A DNA stretch of 64,000 bases from G963665085 sp963665085. Its GTDB lineage: Bacteria > Bacteroidota > Bacteroidia > Bacteroidales > JAAAOM01. The notes under the pieces are model-generated. The model ran no database searches. It saw nothing but the letters and a program-made list of their open reading frames with translations, and was not told the origin of the DNA. A program made the translations under genes and the position numbers. Positions 52,114 to 61,161 of the stretch are shown here, one piece after another. The stretch's first letter is position 1. Each line of letters starts with the position of its first letter. The DNA lies in the NCBI GenBank assembly GCA_963665085.2, contig CAXXXS010000001.1, positions 1,240,001 through 1,304,000 on the forward strand. The letters run 5' to 3'.

Positions 52114-54309
52114 ATGAAAAAAAATGCAGCTTTAACAAAAAAGACAATTATTAAACGTGACGGTCAGCATGTACCTTTCGATGCAGAGAAAATTTCATTT
52201 GCTATTTTTAAAGCATTACGGGCAGTGGGTAAACCAAATCGTAACAAGGCAGAAATCTATGGTAATAAAATTGTTGAAAAATTACAATTCAATGCCAGAT
52301 TAGAACCACCAACTGTTGAGGAGATACAAGATATTGCGGAACAAACGCTTTTTGAAAATAAGGAATATAAAGCTGCTAAAGCATATATAATTTATCGGTT
52401 CCAGCATCAACATATAAGGGATACAAAAGAGATTTTTTCTAATATTGATATGATTGAAGATTATATCAGCCTTAGGGACTGGCGTGTTAGAGAAAGTGCA
52501 AATTCTACATACTCTCTGCAAGGGCTTAACCAACATATTTCTACACTTGTTAGTTCACAATATTGGCTTAATGAAATTTATCCAAAAGAGATTGCTGATA
52601 CACATAAACTGGGAAAATTTCATATTCATGATTTAGGTTTTTTAAGCGTTTATTGTGTTGGTTGGGATTTAGAAGATTTACTTTTAACAGGATTTCGTGG
52701 TGTTGAGGGTAAAACCCAGAGTAAACCAGCTAAGCACCTTCGCACTGCTTTAGGGCAGATAGTAAATTTTTTCTATACCATGCAAGGTGAGGCTGCTGGT
52801 GCACAAGCCTTTTCTAATTTTGATACATACCTGGCCCCTTTTATCCGTTACGATAACCTTTCATATACCCAGGTTAAACAATGTTTGCAAGAATTTTTCT
52901 TTAACATTAATGTTCCTACAAGAGTTGGGTTTCAAACACCTTTTACCAATGTTACCCTTGACCTTGAAGTTCCAAATTTTATGAAAGAACAACCTGTAAT
53001 CATTGGAGGAAAGCTTAAAGAAGAACCCTATGGCGATTTTCAAAATGAGTTGGACATTTTTAATAAAGCATTTGCTGAGGTAATGATTGATGGCGATGCT
53101 AATGGTAGTGTATTCTCTTTTCCTATCCCAACATATAACATCACTCCGGATTTTGATTATGATAATCCGAATTATGAGATGATTTGGGAAATGACGGCCA
53201 AATACGGAATCCCTTATTTTTCAAATTTTGTTAATTCCGATATGAGCCCTGATGATGTTAGAAGCATGTGTTGCAGATTGCGTTTGGATAAAAGAGAACT
53301 TCAAAAAAGAGGTGGGGGTTTGTTTGGGGCTAATCCACTAACAGGGTCTATCGGCGTTGTAACAATCAATTTACCAAAGTTAGCCTACGAAGCAAAATCA
53401 GAAGAGGACTTTTTTAACAGATTGACTCATTTAATGGAAATGGCAAAAAGTAGCCTTGAAATTAAAAGAAAAGTAATAGAACGATTAACAGGCCAGGGAC
53501 TGTATCCGTATTCAAAATTTTATCTAAGGCATTTGTATAAAAAGAATGGAACATATTGGAACAATCATTTTTCAACTATTGGAATAGTAGGAATGAATGA
53601 ATGTTGTTTAAACTTTAAAGGAATCTCAATTGCAGAAAATGAAGGGCATGAGTTTGCAGTAAAGATTATGGATTTTATGCGTAGTAAATTGGAGAAATTT
53701 CAGGAAGAGACTGGGCATATCTATAACTTAGAAGCAACACCTGCTGAAGGTACATCGTACCGTTTGGCCAGGATAGACAAAATGCAATACCCGGATATTA
53801 TTGTTGCTAATGAATCTGTTTATCAAAAAGGAGGGCAACCTTATTATACGAATTCAACACAATTACCTGTAAATTATACAGATGATTTGTTTGAAGCATT
53901 GAGATTACAAGATGGATTACAGACTAAATACACGGGCGGGACTGTATTTCATACATTTCTTGGAGAAAGTCAGTTACCTGTGGTATCAGTTAAACAGTTA
54001 ATTAAAAAGATTACAGAAAATTTTAGATTACCCTATATCACACTGTCTCCAACATTTAGCATTTGCCCAGAACATGGATATTTGTTTGGAGAACATAAGA
54101 CTTGTCCGAAATGTAAGATAGAGGATAAGGAACAGGAATGCACTGTATATTCAAGAATTGTTGGTTATTTGAGGCCTGTTGATCAATGGAACGAAGGAAA
54201 GCAACAAGAGTTTAAAGAACGTGCATTATTTGACAGAAAAGTTAGTGCAGAAGAAATCCATGTTACTGAAGTGAAAAAACAGTTTGAAGGAGTAATTAGT
54301 AATCAGTAA
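52114..54309 (+). CDS. nrdD: Anaerobic (class III) ribonucleoside-triphosphate reductase
   Basis: The 731-residue glycyl-radical enzyme makes deoxynucleotides without oxygen. The N-terminal ATP-cone (residues 8-100: IIKRDGQHVPFDAEKISFAI) senses ATP/dATP. Catalytic-core segments include GQIVNFFYTMQGEAAGAQ and GIVGMNECCLNF. The C-terminal zinc ribbon uses CPEHG and CPKC. The glycyl radical is Gly684 in SRIVGYLRPV. I chose ATG 52114 rather than the TTG two codons upstream. A B12 riboswitch precedes it, so it is probably made when B12 is scarce, replacing a B12-dependent class II reductase encoded elsewhere (inference). Confidence 0.96.
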   Translation: MKKNAALTKKTIIKRDGQHVPFDAEKISFAIFKALRAVGKPNRNKAEIYGNKIVEKLQFNARLEPPTVEEIQDIAEQTLFENKEYKAAKAYIIYRFQHQHIRDTKEIFSNIDMIEDYISLRDWRVRESANSTYSLQGLNQHISTLVSSQYWLNEIYPKEIADTHKLGKFHIHDLGFLSVYCVGWDLEDLLLTGFRGVEGKTQSKPAKHLRTALGQIVNFFYTMQGEAAGAQAFSNFDTYLAPFIRYDNLSYTQVKQCLQEFFFNINVPTRVGFQTPFTNVTLDLEVPNFMKEQPVIIGGKLKEEPYGDFQNELDIFNKAFAEVMIDGDANGSVFSFPIPTYNITPDFDYDNPNYEMIWEMTAKYGIPYFSNFVNSDMSPDDVRSMCCRLRLDKRELQKRGGGLFGANPLTGSIGVVTINLPKLAYEAKSEEDFFNRLTHLMEMAKSSLEIKRKVIERLTGQGLYPYSKFYLRHLYKKNGTYWNNHFSTIGIVGMNECCLNFKGISIAENEGHEFAVKIMDFMRSKLEKFQEETGHIYNLEATPAEGTSYRLARIDKMQYPDIIVANESVYQKGGQPYYTNSTQLPVNYTDDLFEALRLQDGLQTKYTGGTVFHTFLGESQLPVVSVKQLIKKITENFRLPYITLSPTFSICPEHGYLFGEHKTCPKCKIEDKEQECTVYSRIVGYLRPVDQWNEGKQQEFKERALFDRKVSAEEIHVTEVKKQFEGVISNQ

Positions 54310-54327
54310 ACGGTATTCAGTTTGAGG

Positions 54328-54385
54328 AAGTAATCTGTTTATATAAAGATTAAAACAAAATTTATTTAATACGGATTACTTTTTT
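54328..54385 (+). terminator. Weak hairpin between nrdD and nrdG
   Basis: AAGTAATCTG (54328-54337) pairs with CGGATTACTT (54372-54381, one G-T pair) and is followed by a T run, but the 34-nt loop makes it a poor terminator. It may partly limit nrdG expression. Confidence 0.35.
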
Positions 54386-54426
54386 AAACCTAACACAGAA
54401 TTCTAAATAAACTAAAGTCTAACAAA

Positions 54427-55143
54427 ATGTCAAGCACCAACAACAAATTTCTCCCTATAGGAGGATTTATTAAACAAAGCCTGATAGATTATCCTGGGAA
54501 TATTTCTTCTGTGATTTTTACACAAGGATGTAATTTTCGCTGTATCTATTGTCACAATCAGGATTTGATATGGCCGAAGCGAATACAACAATCAAAAAAG
54601 TTAGATATTGATGCTATTCTTAATTGGATATTTCAAAATAAACTGTTGCTTGATGCTGTAGTGATTACCGGAGGTGAACCTACAATGCATTCTTCACTAG
54701 AGAATTTTATTATTCAAATAAAAAATTTAGGACTTAAAGTTAAGCTTGATTCCAACGGAACTAATCCTGATGTATTACAAAAATTAATTGCACAGAATTT
54801 AGTTGATTATATTGCTATGGATGTTAAAGCCCCGGTTAATCTGGAAGAATATAAAAAACTTGTTGGTGAAGCCTTTAATAAGAATCAGTTAGAAAATATA
54901 AAGCGATCGATAGAAATTATAAAGAATAGTAGGGTCGAATTTGAATTTAGAACTACAGTTTTAAATGAGTTTCATACTACTGAAAGCATTGAAGAAATAG
55001 CAGCATTTATTAATAGTAATGTATATTTACAAAATTACAAGTCGGTTGAAAGTAATGATACTATGCATCTTAGACCGTTTAAAAATCTTCATGATTTTGT
55101 TAGAAATTCAAATTTTTCTTCATACTTCAAGTTAAGAGAATAA
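54427..55143 (+). CDS. nrdG: Anaerobic ribonucleotide reductase activating protein (radical SAM)
   Basis: The 238-residue radical-SAM enzyme generates the glycyl radical on NrdD. The 4Fe-4S cysteines are C35, C39 and C42 (QGCNFRCIYCHNQ), and VVITGGEPTMHSSLE is the SAM-binding GGEP motif. LKVKLDSNGTNPD and IAMDVKAPV are further family segments (TIGR02495 type). It lies 117 bp after nrdD; a shared transcript with partial termination is likely, which would put it under the same B12 riboswitch. Confidence 0.95.
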   Translation: MSSTNNKFLPIGGFIKQSLIDYPGNISSVIFTQGCNFRCIYCHNQDLIWPKRIQQSKKLDIDAILNWIFQNKLLLDAVVITGGEPTMHSSLENFIIQIKNLGLKVKLDSNGTNPDVLQKLIAQNLVDYIAMDVKAPVNLEEYKKLVGEAFNKNQLENIKRSIEIIKNSRVEFEFRTTVLNEFHTTESIEEIAAFINSNVYLQNYKSVESNDTMHLRPFKNLHDFVRNSNFSSYFKLRE

Positions 55144-55220
55144 AAATTTTAATATATTGAATAACAGGTAATTATAAAATTAGTGATATTTTTTATTCGA
55201 TTATTAAATAAAAATTACTT

Positions 55221-55228
55221 TATATTTG
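55221..55228 (+). promoter_or_regulatory. -7 element (TATATTTG) of the metE riboswitch transcript
   Basis: This is an exact TAnnTTTG match about 28 bp before the riboswitch P1. TTCG at 55196-55199, 21 bp upstream, is a near -33 element. Confidence 0.6.
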
Positions 55229-55255
55229 TCACCAAGTTCGTTCAAATAATTAATT

Positions 55256-55436
55256 ATTAAGATACTCTGTAAAAAGGGTTTAATAGGGAATCATGTGATC
55301 CGCATAAAATACGGAAAATCATGAGCTGACGCGCAACTGTAAGTTTCTATAATTTTACTGCAACATGTCACTGTCCAATCTCCAGAAGGATGGGAAGGCG
55401 CTGTAAAATGAAACAAGCCAGGAGACCTGTCTTGAT
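55256..55436 (+). ncRNA. Cobalamin (B12) riboswitch upstream of metE
   Basis: Conserved parts are TAGGGAATCATGTGATCCGC, GAGCTGACGCGCAACTGTAAG split over 55323-55343, and the B12 box GCCAGGAGACCTGT (55417-55430). ATTAAG (55256-55261) can pair with CTTGAT (55431-55436) as P1. It would shut off B12-independent MetE when B12 is plentiful. Confidence 0.93.
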
Positions 55437-55500
55437 ATGTTTGAATGATATTTGCTTTCGCGGTATAAAAGCAAGTGTCAATGAGTATATCAAATTTTTT
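55432..55500 (+). terminator. Riboswitch expression-platform terminator
   Basis: A long imperfect hairpin joins TTGATAT (55432-55438) with ATATCAA (55487-55493) and TTGCTTT (55452-55458) with AAAGCAA (55468-55474). A T run follows at 55495-55500, before metE. The outer strand overlaps P1. Confidence 0.75.
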
Positions 55501-55568
55501 CAACCTCATTGTATTATTTATCCGCGTGAGCATACACGATGTTTTAGTATTTATTTTATTAAAAAAGT

Positions 55569-57905
55569 ATGCTTACACAAAATTTAGGGTACCCGCGTAT
55601 TGGTATCAATCGTGAATTAAAAAAAGCTTGTGAAAAGTATTGGGCAGGTGGTTTAGATGAAAATCAATTACAAGAAATTGGTAGTCAGGAACGTAAAAAA
55701 AACTGGCAAGTACAAAAAGAGGCAGGGGTAGATTTAATTCCCTGCAATGATTTTTCATTTTATGATCATGTTCAGGATATCTCATTTATGTTAGATGTTA
55801 TACCTGCTCGATTTCGTTCTTTAGAGGGAAAACTTTCAGCATTGGATTTGTATTTTGCTATGTGTCGGGGTTATCAAAAAGATAATCTTGATGTTACAGC
55901 TATGGAAATGACAAAGTGGTTTGATACAAACTATCATTACATTGTTCCAGAATTCGTAAAAAATCAATCATTTAAGCTTAGAAATAAAAAGATTATTGAA
56001 GAATTTTTGGAGTGTAAAAAGAATGGAGTTATAGATCCTAAGCCTGTAATTGTTGGACCGATCTCTTTTCTTTTACTTGGGAAAGAGAAAGAATCCGACT
56101 TTCATAGGATTGATTTAATAGATTCATTAACCGATGTTTACATAGAATTTTTAAAGGAACTATCGGGTTATGGTTGCAAGTACATTCAAATTGATGAGCC
56201 TTTTTTAGTTACTGATTTAGAAGATCAGGTAAAGGAAACTTATAGCAGGGTGTATAGAAGGATCAGAAACGAAATTCCAGATCTAAAAATAATTCTTGCT
56301 ACTTATTTTGATGATTTAGGAAAGAATTTAATCCTAGCCGTTGATTTACCTGTTTATGCATTGCATATTGATTTGATTAGAGGGGAAAATCAATTAGAAA
56401 ATGTTTTGAATACGATTCCTAAAGACATGATTTTATCATTAGGAATAGTTGATGGTCGTAATATCTGGAAAAATAATTTTGAGACCTCACTTAAACTTAT
56501 CGATATAGCTATTCAAAATCATGGATTTAAAAAAGTATGGCTAGCTCCATCGTGTTCACTGCTTCATTGCCCTTATGATTTAGCCCTGGAAACCAACGAA
56601 GATTCTTTGCCCAAAGAGGTTAAATCCTGGATGGCTTTTGCAAAACAAAAATTGAAAGAGTTAATTACGCTAAAAAAACTGAAGAGTATTAAAGAAAATG
56701 TTTATAACGAGTTATTTACCGACCTTGTGTTTAATGCAAAATTGCACGCAGAGAAGAAAATTTCTCCATTAATTAATAACCCAAAAGTAGAAAATAAGCT
56801 TCAAAGGTTATTGAAAAATCAAGCAAAAAGAAATTCAGAATTTCAAATACGGATTGAAAAGCAAGATGCTAAATATGGATTCGGTATTCTTCCAACAACC
56901 ACCATTGGTTCTTTCCCACAGACAAAAGAAATAAGGGGAAAAAGGAGTGATTTTAAAAAGGGGGAAATATCAGAAGAAGAATATGAATCATTCATAAAAT
57001 CAGAAATTAAAAATGCCGTACAGTGGCAGGAAAATATTGGTCTGGATGTATTGGTTCATGGTGAGTTTGAACGAAATGATATGGTTGAATATTTTGGTGA
57101 GCAGTTAGATGGTTTTGCCTTTACGGAAAATGGGTGGGTGCAGAGTTACGGTTCAAGAGGAGTTAAGCCCCCAATTATTTTTGGTGATGTAAGTCGTTCA
57201 AAGCCAATGACAGTAAAATGGTCTCAATATGCTCAATCCCTTACCGATAAAAAAATGAAAGGAATGTTAACCGGGCCTATCACTATTTTACAGTGGTCTT
57301 TTGTAAGGAATGATCAACCCCGGATGCTAACAGCTTTTCAAATCGCAGATGCTCTTCGTGAGGAAGTTTTGGATTTGGAAAAAGCGGGTATAGATATTAT
57401 TCAAATCGATGAACCTGCCTTGAGGGAGGGATTACCATTAAAGCAGTCAAGATGGGAGAAATATCTTAATTGGGCAGTTAAAGCTTTTAGAATTTGTTCA
57501 TTAGGATTAAAAGATGAGACGCAGGTACATACCCATATGTGTTATTCAGAATTTAATGATATTATTAAAGCTATTGCCGACATGGATGCCGATGTTATTT
57601 CCATTGAGACATCCCGTTCTCAAATGGAATTGCTTGAAGTTTTTTCTGATTTTGAATATCCAAATCAGATTGGTCCCGGTGTCTATGATATTCATTCTCC
57701 ACGAATATCCTCAGTTTCGGAGATGAAAGATTTACTTGAAAAAGCTTCGGAAATAATTACTATAAAAAATTTATGGGTAAATCCGGATTGTGGTTTAAAA
57801 ACCCGTCAATGGGATGAGGTAAAACCGGCTCTGGAAAATATGGTAAAGGCTGCCCAGATGATAAGGAAGGAGAAGGTTTTAAATAATCATATAACAATAA
57901 ATTAG
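55569..57905 (+). CDS. metE: Cobalamin-independent methionine synthase
   Basis: The 778-residue enzyme transfers a methyl group from methyltetrahydrofolate triglutamate to homocysteine without B12. Both homologous barrels are present: N-terminal YPRIGINRELKKACEKYW and C-terminal LPTTTIGSFPQTKEIR. Zinc ligands are in THMCYSEF (His and Cys) and NPDCGLKTRQW (Cys), and the substrate acids are in VHGEFERNDMVEYFGEQL and QIDEPALREG. It is under a B12 riboswitch with terminator. Eight bases before the next ATG a GGAAAAAAGAGAG stretch follows, and no terminator is seen after it. Confidence 0.98.
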   Translation: MLTQNLGYPRIGINRELKKACEKYWAGGLDENQLQEIGSQERKKNWQVQKEAGVDLIPCNDFSFYDHVQDISFMLDVIPARFRSLEGKLSALDLYFAMCRGYQKDNLDVTAMEMTKWFDTNYHYIVPEFVKNQSFKLRNKKIIEEFLECKKNGVIDPKPVIVGPISFLLLGKEKESDFHRIDLIDSLTDVYIEFLKELSGYGCKYIQIDEPFLVTDLEDQVKETYSRVYRRIRNEIPDLKIILATYFDDLGKNLILAVDLPVYALHIDLIRGENQLENVLNTIPKDMILSLGIVDGRNIWKNNFETSLKLIDIAIQNHGFKKVWLAPSCSLLHCPYDLALETNEDSLPKEVKSWMAFAKQKLKELITLKKLKSIKENVYNELFTDLVFNAKLHAEKKISPLINNPKVENKLQRLLKNQAKRNSEFQIRIEKQDAKYGFGILPTTTIGSFPQTKEIRGKRSDFKKGEISEEEYESFIKSEIKNAVQWQENIGLDVLVHGEFERNDMVEYFGEQLDGFAFTENGWVQSYGSRGVKPPIIFGDVSRSKPMTVKWSQYAQSLTDKKMKGMLTGPITILQWSFVRNDQPRMLTAFQIADALREEVLDLEKAGIDIIQIDEPALREGLPLKQSRWEKYLNWAVKAFRICSLGLKDETQVHTHMCYSEFNDIIKAIADMDADVISIETSRSQMELLEVFSDFEYPNQIGPGVYDIHSPRISSVSEMKDLLEKASEIITIKNLWVNPDCGLKTRQWDEVKPALENMVKAAQMIRKEKVLNNHITIN

Positions 57906-57917
57906 GAAAAAAGAGAG

Positions 57918-59576
57918 ATGAATTTTTTAGAGTTGTTTGGGGAAGTTGGTACAACATCAACCTTATTAAATCTTGCCCTGGTTGCTATAACAGGAATTTT
58001 AATAGGGAAGATAAAGTTTGTAAAAATTAAGCTTGGCATAGCAGGCGTTTTATTTACCGGGATTATAGCTGGTCATTTGGGTGCACAATTAGATTCACAT
58101 GTTTTGCATTTTGTTAAGGAATTTGGATTGATTTTGTTTGTTTATTCCATTGGTATCGACATTGGCCCAAGGTTTATTTCTTCTTTTCGAAGTAATGGTG
58201 TGAAATTAAATTTGCTTGCAGCTTCAATCGTCTTTATGGGCTTTGCTATAGCATTATCCTTGAAATTTATCTTTGATATTGATGTGCCTGTAATTGCTGG
58301 AATATTCTGTGGTAGTGTAACCAATACACCTGCGTTAGGTGCTGTTCAATCTCTTATTACAGAACAATTTCAAAATGGAGAACTACTAGCAGAGACAAGT
58401 GGAACAGCCTATGCTGTAGCTTATCCTTTCGGAATTCTCGGAATAATCATTGTCATGTTTATTATACGGGCATTTTTTCGTTTAAAAGTAAATGATGAGA
58501 TAGATTCTTTTAAGGTAGAAGAAGATTCAAAATCACAAAAGCTTGAAACGGTTAATCTGGTTATTACAAACCCAAATTTATTTGGTAAGACCCTAAAATT
58601 TTTTAAAAGTAGTGTAAAAGAAGCATTTGTTTTCTCAAGACTGCAAAGAGAAGGTAATTACCTTATAACTGAGGAAGATTCTATTTTAAAAGAAAATGAT
58701 ATTATCTATGGATTGGCTTCAAAACAAAACTTTGCCCATCTGGAAATTACGGTGGGCAAAGTTTCTTTAACAAAAAAGGTTGAGATGTCAGGTCAATTAG
58801 CGATGAGGCATATTATCCTTACAAACCGAAAACTGGTTGGGAAAAGAATAAATGATATTGGATTTTCTGATTTATATCCGGCTAATATAACTCGAATTTT
58901 TCGAGGGCAAATAGAGATAGTTGCTTCTGGAGATACCTCACTAGAATTTGGAGATACAGTAAGGGTTGTTGGTTCAAGAGAAAGAATGACAGAAATTGCA
59001 AAATTTCTTGGAAACTCAATGCGAGAACTTTCTAACCCCAATCTTATCCCTTTATTCATAGGGATTTTTCTGGGGATATTATTAGGAAGTATTTCTTTTA
59101 CCATTCCTAATCTTCCATCCCCTGCAAAATTAGGACTTGCAGGAGGCCCCCTTGTTATTGCTTTGATATTAGGACATAAAGGAAGAATTGGATCATTTGA
59201 TTTTTATATGACACCGGGTGCCAACTTATTTATTCGTGAAATGGGGATTGTTCTATTTTTAGCTTGTGTTGGATTAGGATCAGGGAAATATTTCTGGGAA
59301 ACCTTAATCAATGGGGGATACATATGGATGCTCTATGGAGCAACAATAACTTTTATTCCTCTGTTTGTTGTTGGTGTGATTAGCAGAATGTTAAAATTCA
59401 ATTATTTAACAATTTGCGGAATGCTTTCGGGTTCAATGACAGATCCTCCAGCTCTAGAATTTGCTAATTCTATTGCTCCAGTTCATGCACAAGCAAGTGC
59501 ATATGCCACAGTTTACCCATTAACAATGTTTTTAAGGATTTTATTAGCTCAAATACTGGTTTTAATTCTAACATAA
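57918..59576 (+). CDS. AspT/YidE-family transporter with TrkA-C domains
   Basis: The 552-residue membrane protein has two five-to-six-span halves, each with a repeated motif (FCGSVTNTPALGAV near residue 135; MLSGSMTDPPALEFANS near 510), flanking two cytoplasmic TrkA-C regulatory domains (about 200-370: SRLQREGNYLITEEDSILKE; DTVRVVGSRERM). It belongs to the aspartate:alanine exchanger / YidE group of putative anion or amino-acid antiporters. It is 12 bp after metE and 11 bp before the carboxylase gene. Substrate is unknown; a role in amino-acid or dicarboxylate movement is a guess from the family. Confidence 0.85.
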   Translation: MNFLELFGEVGTTSTLLNLALVAITGILIGKIKFVKIKLGIAGVLFTGIIAGHLGAQLDSHVLHFVKEFGLILFVYSIGIDIGPRFISSFRSNGVKLNLLAASIVFMGFAIALSLKFIFDIDVPVIAGIFCGSVTNTPALGAVQSLITEQFQNGELLAETSGTAYAVAYPFGILGIIIVMFIIRAFFRLKVNDEIDSFKVEEDSKSQKLETVNLVITNPNLFGKTLKFFKSSVKEAFVFSRLQREGNYLITEEDSILKENDIIYGLASKQNFAHLEITVGKVSLTKKVEMSGQLAMRHIILTNRKLVGKRINDIGFSDLYPANITRIFRGQIEIVASGDTSLEFGDTVRVVGSRERMTEIAKFLGNSMRELSNPNLIPLFIGIFLGILLGSISFTIPNLPSPAKLGLAGGPLVIALILGHKGRIGSFDFYMTPGANLFIREMGIVLFLACVGLGSGKYFWETLINGGYIWMLYGATITFIPLFVVGVISRMLKFNYLTICGMLSGSMTDPPALEFANSIAPVHAQASAYATVYPLTMFLRILLAQILVLILT

Positions 59577-59587
59577 CTAGAAAGTCA

Positions 59588-61129
59588 ATGCGAGAAAACA
59601 GACCTCCTTATAAAAAATTTTTTCAAAGAAAGGAAAAACTTGAGAATCAATATTCAGATTCGTATTTTGAAAAGCAACATGCGAAAGGGAAGCTAACAGC
59701 AAAAGAAAGAATAGAATTCTTATTGGATGAAGGTAGTTTTTATGAAATAGATGCTTATGTAACATCTTTGAATGGGAAAGATTCTGATAAATACGGGGAT
59801 GGTGTTATATGTGGTTATGGAACCATAAGTGGACGTAAAGTGATGATTTTTGCTCAGGATTTTACGTATATGGGTGGTTCATTGGGATATGTTCATGCGT
59901 CAAAAATACAAAAGATACAGGATTTGGCCTTAAGAATGGGTCACCCAATTATTGGTTTAATTGATTCGGGTGGCGCCAGGATACAAGAAGGAGTGGCGAG
60001 CCTCGCTGGTTATGCAGGTATTTTCCAACGCAATGTAAAATCGTCTGGGATTATTCCTCAGATCTCAATTATCCTCGGTCCTGCAGCCGGTGGGGCGGTC
60101 TACTCTCCAGCCCTTACAGATTTTCGTTTTATGGTAAGGCATACATCACATATGTTTGTAACAGGCCCTCAAGTAATAAAAGAAGTTTTAAATGAGGATA
60201 TCTCTTTTGAAGAATTAGGTGGAGCAGATGTACATTCTTCTGTAAGTGGGGTTACCGATTTTGTTTATAATGATGAAGAAAATTGTTTTTTAGGGGTGAA
60301 AAAATTATTGAGTTATTTGCCTTCTAATAACGTAGAGCCAACTAATATTTTAAATAAGGAGGATATTGAACCATTAAGAGCAGATAAGATTTCACTTATT
60401 CTACCTGAGGATTCTGGTAAACCTTATGATATTGCAGAGATCATTTTTAGAATTGTTGATAAAGATAGTTTTTTCGAAACCGGTGAGAATCATGCACAAA
60501 ATATAGTTACAGGTTTTGCACGGTTAAACAATCAGGTAATTGGAATAATTGCAAATCAGCCTAAGGTAATGGCAGGTACGCTCGATATTAATGCTTCAAG
60601 AAAGGCTGCTCGATTTGTTCGTTATTGTGATGCATTTAATATTCCATTGTTGGTGTTAGAAGATGTCCCGGGATTTATGCCAGGACAAAATCAGGAACAT
60701 AATGCTATAATTTTCCATGGTGCAAAACTTCTTTATGCCTTTGCTGAGGCAACTGTTCCAAAAATTACGATAATCATCCGAAAAGCATATGGAGGTGCTT
60801 ACATTGTTATGAATAGTAAGAATATGGGTGGGGATTTTAATTTTGCTTGGCCAACAGCAGAGATTGCTGTTATGGGGCCTGAAGGAGCAGTAAAGATTTT
60901 AAATAGAAAAGAGCTGGAGAGGAGTAATAATTCTGAGCTCCTAAAGAAAAACCTTGCTGAAGAATACAAGGAAAAGATTGCTAATCCATACATTGCCGAT
61001 GAAAAAGGATATGTTGATGAAGTGATCGATCCCATTGATACAAGACGAGTATTAATTTCTGCATTTGCACTGCTTGAAAATAAATGTGAAGAGAAGCCCC
61101 CGAGAAAACATGGTAATATTCCATTGTAA
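59588..61129 (+). CDS. Acyl-CoA carboxylase carboxyltransferase subunit (propionyl/methylmalonyl-CoA type)
   Basis: The 513-residue carboxyltransferase moves CO2 between biotin and an acyl-CoA. Crotonase-fold motifs are GLIDSGGARIQEGVASLAGY, IILGPAAGGAVYSPALTDF and the C-terminal RKAYGGAYIVMNSKNMGGD and WPTAEIAVMGPEGAV. Such subunits serve propionyl-CoA carboxylase (PccB) or sodium-pumping methylmalonyl-CoA decarboxylase (MmdA). A biotin carboxylase and a carrier follow, favouring a carboxylase; no membrane decarboxylase subunit is seen in the window. It is read in the same direction as metE with no visible terminator between. Confidence 0.92.
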   Translation: MRENRPPYKKFFQRKEKLENQYSDSYFEKQHAKGKLTAKERIEFLLDEGSFYEIDAYVTSLNGKDSDKYGDGVICGYGTISGRKVMIFAQDFTYMGGSLGYVHASKIQKIQDLALRMGHPIIGLIDSGGARIQEGVASLAGYAGIFQRNVKSSGIIPQISIILGPAAGGAVYSPALTDFRFMVRHTSHMFVTGPQVIKEVLNEDISFEELGGADVHSSVSGVTDFVYNDEENCFLGVKKLLSYLPSNNVEPTNILNKEDIEPLRADKISLILPEDSGKPYDIAEIIFRIVDKDSFFETGENHAQNIVTGFARLNNQVIGIIANQPKVMAGTLDINASRKAARFVRYCDAFNIPLLVLEDVPGFMPGQNQEHNAIIFHGAKLLYAFAEATVPKITIIIRKAYGGAYIVMNSKNMGGDFNFAWPTAEIAVMGPEGAVKILNRKELERSNNSELLKKNLAEEYKEKIANPYIADEKGYVDEVIDPIDTRRVLISAFALLENKCEEKPPRKHGNIPL

Positions 61130-61161
61130 TAGGCTTGATTTACTATCAACCAAAATTATCT

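Noticed and set aside
55291..55587. Open frames on both strands between nrdG and metE
   Set aside because: They overlap the B12 riboswitch and its terminator, which explain the sequence fully; the peptides are Cys/His-rich nonsense.
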